Of a stretch of 64,000 nucleotides of DNA, positions 45,740 to 57,351 are shown one piece after another (position 1 is the first letter of the stretch; every line of letters begins with the position of its first letter). The translations under genes and the position numbers were made by a program. The DNA comes from Cyclaneusma minus (taxonomy: Eukaryota; Ascomycota; Leotiomycetes; Marthamycetales; Marthamycetaceae), in the NCBI GenBank assembly GCA_037179335.1, contig JAKZHN010000018.1, forward strand, positions 1 to 64,000, written 5' to 3'. Under the pieces are notes generated by a model. That model saw only the letters and a program-made list of their open reading frames with translations. It did no database searches and was not told the origin of the DNA.

Positions 45740-48700
45740 TTTAGATTGAGAAGCCAAGTCAGGGTGCTCACAGACGATTTGAAAACGCTACGAGAAACTC
45801 TCGTAGAACTTTCATCCAAAGCGCCTACGAGGAGTGATGGAAGTAGATCAAGCTAAGCGTATAGCGCCGGGGCTGGATCACAGTCTTCTCTAAAAGATCT
45901 GGTCTCAAATACCAAGGGAGTCAAACAGGAAAATGAAATGGCGACGATATATGGCAGAGAACATGGGGTAGTAGTGGACTGTGTGGCTTGCGGTTTCATG
46001 TCAATCATCAGCTGAGCGAAACGGCCTCTTCACTTTACCTGTAGTTATTGGCACGGTCAGCTTGTCAGCTTTCTTGCTTTTTTCTAGAGACCAAACCCAC
46101 AACTAGCACAGCACCAAGTCACAAGTTCACTTGACAATCGTCGAATTCAGGGACATGGGCTCATAGACCCCGCAAATCATCTCGAGCCACGGCAGTGTGA
46201 TCGAGAGCAAGCACCCACACATAGGCAAGCCAAAAGAAGACATAGACACATGCTCTTCCTGCCTTTCCGCCGCCATTCGGCTCACCGAGCTCGTCGCACG
46301 AGGCTATCCCAAACATAGCATCATATTGTGAGGCATCCCAAACATATCGCCAGGCCTCGAAGCATCGAAAAGCCGTTTGCTATCTGGCTACATGTACACT
46401 CCCTTCGCAGGCCTCGATGAGCGCACCCCCGACAAACGGCGAAAGGAGACAATGACCTCATGACCTCGACTTCAAGAGAGTCATTACGTATCTAGTCTGT
46501 AGAGATATCAAATATCAATGGAATCATGAAGGTCGTAATGTGATGATCAGATAGCACTCAATGCCTGTTCATGCACCGAGCCGGTATTTCTGTTTGCAAA
46601 CGCCCTGAGACTTGTGGAGTGCAGAGAGCTCAGGTCATGTGAGAGAACAAGATCGAGACAGTAACAGAACTTGATCAAGACAATAAACATAGAAACGGCA
46701 GGCTTCGAGTGAGGCTTCTCTCGAACCGTTGTTCTGCTGACCTTCAAGACATGATCTTGAAGACATGATCTTGACTTTCTCTTGTCTTCTCGTTCCGACA
46801 AACGGTCTCAGTTCAACAGCATTCACAAGAATAAGAAATCGAAACAATCCAAGCCGCAATCGCGTGTTCTGGGCTTGTGGGCGCGGGCCGTCGACATAAG
46901 GTTGTGGTAATGATGACGCCCACCTGCACCGAAGCGTGCTAGAAGATGCCAGTGTGTGACCCGAGCAAACAGAGATTCGATGAAAGCAGGCAGAAGCAAG
47001 CAAAATGGCAGCACCGTGAGAAGTCGAGGACGGGAGATTGCGACATGTTTGAGGTGGGAAGGCGGCTCGGGGGTGGAGAGCCGAGATGATGAGAAATGTC
47101 GAGATTTGACAGTTTCGATGTGGAAGGCCGGTATCGATGCTGGCCGTTTGTTCCGCCTGCAGACACGAGAATCGCCGGTTACGAGATGCGACCGGAGACC
47201 GAGGACGTTTAGTCTCGACAGATGGCTATTGTTGGGAGAAGGCCAGGAATAGCAAAGTGATGAGATTCGGCAGCGAGACGTGCATCCCGTCTGCGGAGGG
47301 CTTGTCCGTTCAATGCCAGGGACCTTATTTTGCAGTTGGGATGGTTGGTGGCCCCCTTTCTTCTCGCAGCGCGCAGGACGGGGCGCACGATGGACTGGAC
47401 ACTACTGCACGCAATTGCAGCACGGCTCACCCGGGGGCTTGCACGAGGCAGGGGACCTTATAGCTTTCTATGCAGGAATCTCTCGGGGTGGCATAATCCG
47501 GAGGGTGGATTAATTTTGGGGGCTGATTGTGTATCTCATGCTGGTGCTGTTTGTTGTTGTTTACTTGCTGTGAGTCTCGATTCTGGCGAGTCTGGCTCTC
47601 CAAATCGTCGGACTGAGGTCATCTGGACCCTGAAGATCGCCGGTGACATAAGACGGGCCACAGTTCTTGTTTAAGCTGCGAGACACATGCTGGGACCTGA
47701 GGTCCAGCCCTGCGAATCCAGTCGAGTGGGTGAAGATTGTGTGGCGGCCCTTGGCGCAAGGTGTTCTGGTGACCATCGCACAATCCCTTGCTTCGATGGG
47801 GCTAAGGAAGTCGCGCCTAATGGCTTACCTATGCACAGCCCCACGAGTGTGTAACAGCACCGGCAAGCGCATCCCAGCACTTTTGCCAGGCGCGCGACTG
47901 AGAGGGACAGCCCGGAAGGTGCGCAGAAAGATAACACATCACGCCCAGTGCCTGTTGTGCTTTTCATCTGATGTCAGCCTGTCTCTTGACGTGAAAATTT
48001 GCCTGTGATTACTCTGCACCTGAAGATCGCTGTAGTCGAGTGGTATCCCGCGCGGGCTGCGACTAGACTGCCGGCGGCGCTTTGGTTTGGTTTGGTCTTT
48101 GGTGTCTGCGGCCGCTATCGAGAGCGAGTCCAGCCTTTCGGACAGCGCTGCGCCGACACCACTGACCATTTCCAACACGCCACTGCCACTCGCTCAGTGA
48201 CCCCTTCAACTACTTTGGAAAATTGCACGGCTCATAATTTCGTGAGCTGCTCCTGCTCCTCTGGGCTATTTCCAGGCACTCAAATCATGTGCAACTACTG
48301 GAATTACTGCGGATGGCGTGGGCTATCCCCCACATTCGATCCGATTTGGAATCACTCGGGGTTCTGGCGCTGGCTGATCACTTGTTGCTTGAATGGCCGG
48401 TGTTTATGGATCTCTCCGGCGGCGTGCGCGCAGCTTCCTATTTTGTTGTTGTTGACGCGGGGGTCAAAAATAAGTGGAGCAGGCTGTGACGCGCTCCCAC
48501 GCGACGGGCACTAGTGGCTAAGGTAAACAAGACGTGCGTGGGAAGGTGCGATGCGCCGGCCCTGAGGGCTCCCTCACGTCCCCCCAGGAACAATTTCTGG
48601 CAGCCACACCTCTACTACGTACATCCTCGACGTCCCGATCTCGATCCCCTGAATGCTGTAAATCTCTCCCTAACCTTGGCACGACTCTGCAAACCTTCCC

Positions 48701-49192
48701 GTGCTCGCGACAACACTGAACTCTGCGCCGTTGGTGGGCCGACTTCGACGGCCAAGTCTGAAGGGGTTGAAGCTGTGACATGCGCCGCGAAGTTCAAGAG
48801 CTCATCATCCACTTATTCGAGACACCGACATCACTGCTCAGACTGCATAGGCGCGCTTCAACAAAGGCCGCTCAAGCATTCCAGAGTCCCCAGAATTCCA
48901 GCGCCTATCTGAAGACACCACCACGGTCAACACGACGCGTCCACACTGCCGCCCACAAAGGCTGACCGCCGCCACCGACGCGACCGACCCGCCCTCTTAA
49001 ACACCGACCGCAAAACATCCCTCGCCGTCTCTTCGACAACTGCAAATACCTCGAATCCACCCATTCTCGACACTGTCCACAGCTCTGCCACCAAGCATCT
49101 CGCCCATGCCGCGCTCTGCCTAGACCCAGCACCCGTCGTTGAGAGCGCAACCCTCATTTCTCACTCTACTCAACCAATACACTCCGCCCAGC
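45740..49192. other. Long intergenic stretch before Wee1-type gene
   Basis: No gene I can support in 3.4 kb. A duplicated CATGATCTTGA lies at 46750-46775. Frames at 46635-47003 (minus), 47137-47674 (plus) and 47999-48514 (plus, Cys/Trp-rich near its end) overlap each other and lack start context or motifs. The last 500 bases are C-rich, fitting a long Wee1 leader. Confidence 0.4.
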
Positions 49193-52100
49193 ATGTCCTA
49201 CAACAACGGCAGTGGTGGCACTCTGACGCTGCCATCGCCCACACACGTCCACCACGTGGACATCAGCTCCCATGTGCGATCGCTCCGACGCTCTCTGTCT
49301 CGATCGCCCTCCAAGTTCAGACTCGTCGCAAGGAAGTCACCAAGTCCATCCCCCAAGTCGCCGCTTTCCCCATCACCATTATCGCCATCGCCGAACCGAC
49401 GTGCCAGCTCGACACCAGCCAACAACCCGTCGCCGCTTGTGCCTTTCCCGCCCAGCGCAAAGCTATCACTGCGCTCTGCTTCTACCTCTCACACGCGCTC
49501 AATCTCCAAATCTCCCAGGGTCCCCCTTCGACCTCGCTCCAATACTCGAACATCTCCCAAGAGCCCAATCAAACGACCCTTGAGTCGGACCTCGGAGAAT
49601 GGCAATGTCGCGCGGAGATCGCCCATCTCGCCCGCAACTGGTCAAGAAAATAGGCGGAGCGAGAGTCTCAGTCCTCTGGAAGAATATGAGCGCAACACCA
49701 AGAATGCTCAGTTCAATCTGGAGATTAGTGCGCCTGTCAACATGGCCATCTTGAGACTTGGTGCAGATGGAGCGAATGATGCCTTCAACAACACTTCAAG
49801 CCCGCTCAAGAGGAGTGATGCCATCATGAACTTGGACCAAGCGAGTCTTGGAAGTCCAGTTGCGAAGCGTAGGAGCTTGCACGGATCAGCAGCTTGGGGC
49901 CAAGACTTCAACGTACTTGATCAACCACCGGCTGGCTCCTTTGACATCCATGATGATCAGAACCAAGAGTATGAGCTGTCGAACTCGGCTCTGTCATCTG
50001 CAAACCTGGATGCCAACCTGTTTCAAATGCCGCGCAGGTCTTCCTCTCTGCGCAAGTCAACTCTACAGCAGAGACATGGCGATAAGACTTCCTGGGGTCG
50101 GCGACATGCTGCTCAGCAAGCCGCTGCCCAAGCCGCCCAGTTCCAATCTGGCGTTCCCGAGGTGTCCACTCCGGTCTCCAACAAGAACCGGCCAAGGCTC
50201 TCACTCGACCAGTTTTTGCCTCCCATGCCTCGGGAAAGTCCATTCACTTCTCAGGGAAGCTTACCAAACGCTTCAGTCCACATGATCAACCAACAACCTG
50301 CGGCCCCTCCTCAGCCTCATCCTCTGTCTCGCACGATGACCCAGTCTTCATCCAACTCAAGCCTGGTGGAGGAGTCCCCCACTCACGTGCCAGTCAATTT
50401 TGGTCAGCGCCCAAAACCCAAGGTTGACTTTTCAAAATCTTTGCCCATCTCAGCTGTGAGACCTGAAAGACGAAATGCAATTGTCAGGGAGGAATCTGGT
50501 GAAATCTCCACGCCAAACAACTTCAAGTCTGCAAGGCCCTTGGTGTCTGCGTTCATGTCCACTGGGTTAATCTCCAAGGTCAACCGAAACCCCGAGGAGC
50601 TTCAAATGCCTCGAGGTGGAAAGGGAGCCATGCCTGATACCCCGTGCAAGAAGCAATACAACGCCTTTGCTTTTGCGACGTATCCCAACAATCAGCCGGG
50701 CAGCCCGTATGCAAAGGCAAAGCACATCCGCCACTCCTTTGGTACACCTTCAACGCCCTTCAATCCAGCCCAGTCACAGCAAGGCACCTTTGGAAAAGGC
50801 AGGAGCATCTTTGGTAGTGGATTTGGCGCCCCGCGAAGAAACAGTCTACTCAGCAACGACGGAAGTGATAGTGGAAGCTCTCCCGAACAGAACAAAGGTA
50901 GTCCGACCGCCATGGACTTCGATCTCCCCCCTACCCCGACGAAGCAAGTATCGACTGCGAATCTACCTAGCTCGAGGATTCTACGAGGCGCTGGCGGACC
51001 TTTTAGTCTGAATAGATTGCCCCCATCGAGTGCCTTTGGTTCAAACCTTGGCCAAAATGTCCCAAGGTCGAGCAGTAAGTTGCAACATCTAACTATTCCT
51101 AACAAAAAAGATTTCGGAGACAGTGGCACGCCCCTGGATGAGGACGTGTCACCTACTACAACTATTCTTGGTGTCTCTTCTATCGACGGGGATGTCTCTC
51201 CTACTACAACTCATGTTCGATTCTCTAATCATTCCGGCGATGCCGATGTGTCTCCTACTACAACTGCTTTCCGATTTTCTAATTCTCCTATTACTTCGTC
51301 ATTCAGCCGCTCCCGCGCCCGTCGTGGGTCGTCATTATGTTCTCCGGCACCTCTCATTACGAAATCTCTCATACCTTCGAAATCTCTTCTTTCTCCTTCG
51401 ATTAAACCGGGCTTTGCTAAATTTAATGGCTCAGCTTCACCATTGGAGCGCATAGATTACATGGAAAGGATGTCGCCACGAGAACGGGTACCGCGTACCC
51501 CACGAGAAAGTTTGACACCACCCGACCCTAGTAGTCTATCGATTTCGAACAAGAACGGTTCCGACAACAACCAGAATTTATCGAGCAGTCCTTCGTCAAT
51601 GCATCTGCCTGTTACGCCCTCGGGACATCACGGCCGTCTTGGTTTCTCTTATGGCGGCAAACCACCCAGCGTCACACCTGTTCACCAACCCAAGGCCCCT
51701 GCGATCGATGGCTGTCTTGCCGCGAAGTTTGAGAGAGTCGAGGCCATTGGTATGGGCGAGTTCTCCGAGGTCTACCGGGTCACGCAGCATCCAACGCCCC
51801 AGCCGGCTCCCGATCAAACGTACTATTTTGGTGCTCCCAAGTCAGATGGTTTCCGGAAAAGCCCGAGTACACCTATCTCCGATCGCGTGTTCGCTGTCAA
51901 GAAGGCTCGTAACCCGTACAAGGGCAACAAGGACCGCCTTCGAAAGCTTCGTGAGGTCGAGGTGCTCAAAGCTTTGGGCAAGTCTGACCACATCATCGGT
52001 TTCAAGGACAGCTGGGAAGAGCAAGGTTACTTGTACATCCAAACAGAGCTCTGTGAAGAGGGCGGACTTGATCACTTCCTTGCCAAGACTGGCCGTAGGG

Positions 52101-52997
52101 GTAGGCTCGACGATTTCCGCATCTGGAAGATCTTGCTTGAAATCGGCCTGGTAAGTCTGACAACTCCTTCACTGTTGACTAATGCTAATGTTCGAGCAGG
52201 GCATCAAGTTCATGCATGACGCCGGATTTGTCCACTTGGATCTCAAGCCTGCCAACGTGTTCATCACCTTTGAAGGCGTCCTCAAGATCGGTGACTTTGG
52301 TATGGCTACAGCAGTACCTGTTCCCAAGGACACTGAGATGGAAGGTGATCGCGAATACATGGCCCCCGAGGCTCTCGACGGAAAAGCCGGCATGCCTGCA
52401 GATGTTTACTCGCTTGGACTCATCATGATCGAGATTGCTGCCAATGTCGCTCTTCCCGACAACGGTCCGACTTGGTCACGTCTCCGTTCTGGAAACTTCG
52501 AGGATGTCCCTGCGTTAACAAACAGCTCTCTTTCCTCAGTCGAGCGCGACTCCGAAGGCCTGCCGGTTGATTACAGTGATGAGCATCTGCCTGTTTACAC
52601 CAGCGATGATGAGATGAGCGACTTCGAGTCACCGAACTTGTCCCAGAAGAAGCGCCTCTCTATGCCTAGTATTCCGAGGTCGTCATCGCACTCATCCGGC
52701 AATCTCTACAGCTCTCTGAGGAAAGCCTCTTTAGTCAGATCGGAGCATTTCCTTGGTCACGCGCCTGACTTCATGGTTGACACCTTCCATGAGCATTCTC
52801 TCGACACAATTGTGAAGTCGATGCTTGCGGAACACCCTGAAGATCGACCCACAATCCACCAGGCGTTGGAGATGCAAGGCCTGAGATGGGTGGCTGCACG
52901 TCGCAGAGCGGGTGCGACAATTTACGAGGGTAGCTGGGGACCATCGGTCGAGGTTGAGATACACGACGATGGTGATTCTCTGATGACGGGCGTTTAA
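49193..52997 (+). CDS. wee1: Wee1-type cell-cycle protein kinase
   Basis: Exons 49193-52150 and 52200-52997 give 1251 residues. A very long Ser/Pro-rich N-terminus (1-840) has many SP/TP sites, as expected of a protein controlled by Cdk and checkpoint phosphorylation, and contains a VSPTTT-type repeat at about 650-690. The kinase domain begins near 843: glycine loop IGMGEFSEVY, VFAVKK lysine (K903), catalytic loop HLDLKPANVF (D1000), DFG (D1018), and EGDREYMAPE, the activation-segment sequence of the Wee1 family. A Ser-rich insert of about 70 residues sits late in the C-lobe. Wee1 kinases phosphorylate the inhibitory tyrosine of Cdk1 in the nucleus to delay mitosis. An in-frame ATG at 49139 exists; MSYNNGSGG at 49193 matches, from memory, the start of other fungal Wee1/AnkA proteins. 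Confidence 0.9.
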
Positions 52998-54261
52998 TTT
53001 TCTCCATCCGAGAAGCGCATGCCCAAGGGGCGAACACAGTACAAATACTTTGTGGGGGTCAACTATATACAACTGGGCCTCCGAGTATACATGGGATGGC
53101 GTTCACGGAGAAAAGACTACTACAAAGTAGATTGTTGGAGTTTCTATGGAATTTTTGTGGAGTACCACAGCTGCTCGGCTGGATATTTGTTTCTTACCTC
53201 ATTCACTCCGGGATTGGCTTCGCAACGATGATCGAAATGACGACTATACGCAGCACATCACGACTGTTCGTCACCCTTCGATCTGTTTTCAGCAACCACC
53301 AGATTCTGTCGTTAATTTCATTTCCACTCTACCGGCGCCTAATGACCAAAGGCGTCAGGAACCTGTCCACCAACGATCAACAGACTCGGCAGGAGACATA
53401 CGTGATACCACGATGATACGATAACAGACGTTTCTCTGCTTCTGCCAGCAGCTTCGCCTATGTACGGCGTTGGATGCAACAGCTCGATTTTGTCCAGCAA
53501 CTGACTGGCTCACCATACAATTGTTCTCTTGTGTCATTATTTTTTTGATGTCCCCAGCTGGAACATCGTTGTATAGAATACCTTGTATGTGTACAGTCAA
53601 CACAAACTCAGCATTGCTTGCGAGATAGCTAGAGCGGAAAGAAGAGAAAAGTGTCCCGGCAATCATCAACAGGAAGGAACGATGCATCATCGATTGTTAC
53701 AGGAGGACGGAGTTGTTTGTTGCTAGTGATGGCCGAGGAGGAGGGAAGCCACGTGTGCTGTTTGTTTGAGTTCCTTCATCATCTTTGAACCGTCTTGTTG
53801 TTGTTGTCGAGCTAGCTGGGATGGAGAATGCGAAGCTGGAGGGAGGTACGAGCTGTTTGCTGCTTTTTCTTGGTGCGTCGGATGAGTATCGAAGCATCTT
53901 GCTGTTGGAGCACACTGACTCGATAATTTGTTCTGGTGTTTGGTCTCCTCGTGTGTTCTGGTTTGTGGCTGGCTCAAATGTTTGGGACGGCTACCTTACT
54001 GCAGGTCTGGAGGGTTGAGCTGAATTACTGGGCGTTTGAGAGTGGGGTGGTGGACTCGAATGGCGGTTGGTATGTGATGGTGTGTAGCTAGAAGAAGGAG
54101 CATGGATGAATGAATGTGTATGAAATCAGTTAAATCTTGAGTGTGGGCTATGTGGCACCTGGGTGCGGTGGTGATGAGATGTGGATGCTTGTGGTTGCGT
54201 GAAGTGAAGGCTTTGCTATATGCGAGGGGATATGCTGCGCGCAGGGTGTACCGGGCTGTAT
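52998..54261. other. Wee1 3' flank and intergenic
   Basis: Short frames only. A minus-strand frame at 53723-53977 is Gln/Ser/His-rich and without motif. No gene called. Confidence 0.45.
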
Positions 54262-54348
54262 CCCAAGTAACCTGGAATACTCTGAATTGGAATATTCCAA
54301 ATGGTTGGGGAGGTCTCGAAGGACTTCGAATATCGCCAATAATAGGGA
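54262..54348. repeat. 19-bp-period repeat, four to five units
   Basis: AAGTAACCTGGAATACTCT, GAATTGGAATATTCC (shortened), AAATGGTTGGGGAGGTCTC, GAAGGACTTCGAATATCGCC. Same family as at 10216. Confidence 0.65.
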
Positions 54349-55388
54349 ATAAAAGCAATGTCAAACGACAGGACGACTGCAGATCGCCGGGGGGCAGGAC
54401 AAGTAAGACCCCAAGGCAGATCCGACGAGCTTGTTGCCGGGTGCGAACCTGTGAGGTAGTCGACTGCGCAATGCCAGCTGGCACCACAGTGCTCGGAGAT
54501 CTTGCTGCTGAACTTGCCCGTTTCCGAAGTTGTTGGCAGGCGCTGTCTGGGGCTGGAAGGTGCGGAAAAGAATGGGCGGGATGTGGATGAAGCTGATGAT
54601 GGTGAGGTAGGGTGAGGAACTTTGAGAGCCATCTGGGCGTTGTGGCCGACGCTGTGGGTCTTGGTGTGTTGGATGGGTGTGGATGGGGTCTGGGGAGGGT
54701 GAAGTGGATGAAGTGGATGAGTTGCCACGCAGCGCCGAGGAGTACTTTTATGCCCTCGTGCCCTCCGTCGATCGAGTGTTGGATGGGTGAGGATGAATTG
54801 GATGAGTAGCGGCCAGCGACGAGTACTTTTATTCCCTTGTGCCCTCTGTCGGTCGGTCGGTCGGTCGGTCAGGCTGCTAGTGCTTCGGCTGGGCTGCGCG
54901 CGGTGCTTCAAGGGTTGGACAGCGCAGGTTGCACGTGCGCAATGCACGTGATTGGGCGGAAACTGTGACGAGGGATCGCGGGAGCACAACAGAAGATGAT
55001 GAGCCGAGCATTCAATGTTTCAAATGAGATAGGGGCCCCTATGGTGATGGTCGTCAGTCTCAGTGGTTTTTGAATCTTTGGGTGTGGCTTTGTCCAAGTC
55101 ATCCGCTTTGGCTTGGTAAAGGCACGAAATTATAGGCCAACCCAGCATTCAACAAGTCGGTTCCACTGTAATCAGTGTTCGACAGATCTCTGAATCCGAG
55201 GATATCAGAATTATCTGGATAGACCAGTTTGGCATTTCAGGTTCTCAGGACTCAGATTCCAGATTCTGATCCGGGCCCAAGTTCAAATATAATTGAAAGG
55301 TCCGGAGAATACATTACCTTTGTTTGTATGTGCCAGTTCGAACTTCGGCCACAAGCTCTACAAGAAACGCCCACTTCCACAACCAGGC
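54349..55388. other. Intergenic with local duplications
   Basis: No gene. Holds a diverged ~95-bp tandem duplication around GAGTACTTTTATGCCC / GAGTACTTTTATTCCC (54740 and 54818) and a (GGTC)5 microsatellite at 54848-54870. Confidence 0.5.
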
Positions 55389-55475
55389 AGTTGGGATAAC
55401 TCCAAGTAATTAGGAGAAACCCAAGTATCCAGGATAAATCCACTTATCCAAGTACGGAGTACTCAAGACTCTTGA
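55389..55475. repeat. 19-bp-period repeat, about four units
   Basis: TTGGGATAACTCCAAGTAAT and following units: CCAAGTAATTAGGAGAAAC, CCAAGTATCCAGGATAAAT, CCACTTATCCAAGTACGGA. Confidence 0.7.
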
Positions 55476-55600
55476 GTAATTTAATAAGGGAATCGCCGAA
55501 TCGCTAAATCACATCTGGAGTTGTGGAATCACATACAGACCAAGCGTAGGTATTCAAGAATAGCCCTGTCATCGTTTCAGGTCTATTTTTCCATTGATAA

Positions 55601-55832
55601 ATTCAAAGTGATTTGGGATATTCAGAGTGACTAGGATTATTCCAAGCGACTTAGAGTGTTCCAAATAACTGAGTGTATTCTAAGTAACTGGGAATATTCC
55701 AAGGCCCAGGTGACTGAGAGTATTTCATTTTCGAATAATCTGGAATATTCAAAGTGACTCAAAAACCAATGTATTCCAAGTAATTAGGACTTGGGAGTAT
55801 TCTTAGTGATTGGGAATAATCAAGGGGATTAG
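55601..55832. repeat. 19-bp-period repeat, longest run (about twelve units)
   Basis: GATTTGGGATATTCAGAGT, GACTAGGATTATTCCAAGC, GACTTAGAGTGTTCCAAAT, AACTGAGTGTATTCTAAGT, AACTGGGAATATTCCAAGG follow without gaps, and more units with small insertions continue to 55832. Confidence 0.85.
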
Positions 55833-55894
55833 GGTAAACAGGCTTAGTCTGTATGCGATTTCAAAAGTAAAACTCCAGATGCGATTTAGCGATT

Positions 55895-55975
55895 CTCTTT
55901 AAAAATTGGGAGAGACCCAAACAATAAGGAGAATTGGGAAATTGAGATAATTAGGAAAAGTCCAGGCAATTGACA
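55895..55975. repeat. 19-bp-like repeat, degenerate
   Basis: AATTGGGAGAGACCCAAAC, AATAAGGAGAATTGGGAAA and ATAATTAGGAAAAGTCCAGG resemble the same unit. Confidence 0.5.
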
Positions 55976-57351
55976 TTCAAAGCAACCCAATGAACCACAA
56001 ATCATGGCAGGAAGCACTGTCTCATTCTCAGGAAAGGTGTCTGGATTTTGTTGGGTGGCGAGTACAGGTCGTGGAGTTATGGGCGCAAGTGGCAATACCT
56101 GTCGTTCAAAAACTCTTTCCATGAATAATGTAGTACATACGACCATAGACTGAGGAGAACTGGCAAACCCGTCCGCTCTTGCATACATAAGCCTCAGATC
56201 GGCAGATTAGTAGTTGGGTGGGTGACCACCAGCGAATACCTGCTGTTGTATGTTTTGTACTTTTTTTTGGCGAAATTTTGGATGGTGGGGATTGATGGTG
56301 GTACTGAGCGACGACGGTGAAGCTGAGACACAATGGGCGTATGTGGGGAATGGGTGGAAAGAGAGTGGCGAAAAGAATGGCGAAAAGAGTATACGGGCCA
56401 AGATAAGGGTCAAGTTATAGCGGTCAGGGAATAGAGTTATAAAAAGTCTCAGAAGCTGATTCTCGCGATCATAGACTATCCCAAAGCGGAAGGTTGCTAG
56501 CCAAGCAGAACTACGCGGCCCGGGCCGGGTACACCGAACTCTGGAGCAAATGCTAAATAGATCGCGGTACTTCATCATATTCGATATGAATTTCTGGCAA
56601 ATGCAAAGTATCACTAATATTCGACAACTGGCAATGCATTTGATGGCGTTCGGGAATTGTCATCACAAATGCTTTCCCCTCACCGTCTTCCGATCGGACC
56701 ATACGCTATGTCGCAGGCTGCAGCGGCGGCAAACTCGCAGACTCGCAGAATCCAGAGTTGTGGCCGTCTCTCTCGGGACTTCCCTGCCCGTCTTCTCCTC
56801 TTGTTCCTGTTGTGATCCCGAACACCAACGCGTGCTGCTGCGTATGGCTCCAATGTGCGCGTCTCGAGCTTCCAGAAGCGGGATGGCTATGTGCCCTCCC
56901 CTTGCTATCGTCTTTGCCTCCCGGTCGACTGAGCCACATGGGGCAGCTGGCCGACTGGGGTGGGCACCACTGGGCTGCATCCATTCCCTGCAACCATCTC
57001 GCACATCCTGAGATGGGCCTGGGAAGACGAAGATTCGAACGCTATCCCCGAGGGCATAAGCGCCATAGCCTGCCTCGAGGTCCAAGTACTTGCCTTGCCC
57101 CATTCCTTCTGTCCAAACATATGCCTATGTCAGTCCCGAGGGCGACGACACCCCCTGCTATGCGTGACTGTGCGTATGCACCGTATCTCACCGTTATGCC
57201 CGGCCCCGCTATCCAGGTACCGGAAGATAAGTTGCTCTCTTCAAATTCCGCGGTTTTGTTTCCTCGATGTGATAAAAGGTAGGAGGCCCCCCAGCCTTTG
57301 TCGAGCAGTCATTGTTATCATTATTCGGTCTCTCTCTCGTGGGCTGCAGCC
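55976..57351. other. Intergenic upstream of S28 peptidase
   Basis: Overlapping frames on both strands between 56663 and 57282 have no motif and look spurious. ATAAAAGG at 57271-57278 is a possible TATA box about 80 bases before the peptidase start. Confidence 0.45.

Noticed and set aside
47137..48514. Frames in the 45.7-49.2 kb gap, one Cys/Trp-rich
   Set aside because: No start context, no splice-consistent neighbours and mutual overlap; too weak to call.
56663..57282. Overlapping frames on both strands before the S28 peptidase
   Set aside because: Neither strand shows motifs and frames overlap each other; probably GC-driven openness of a leader region.
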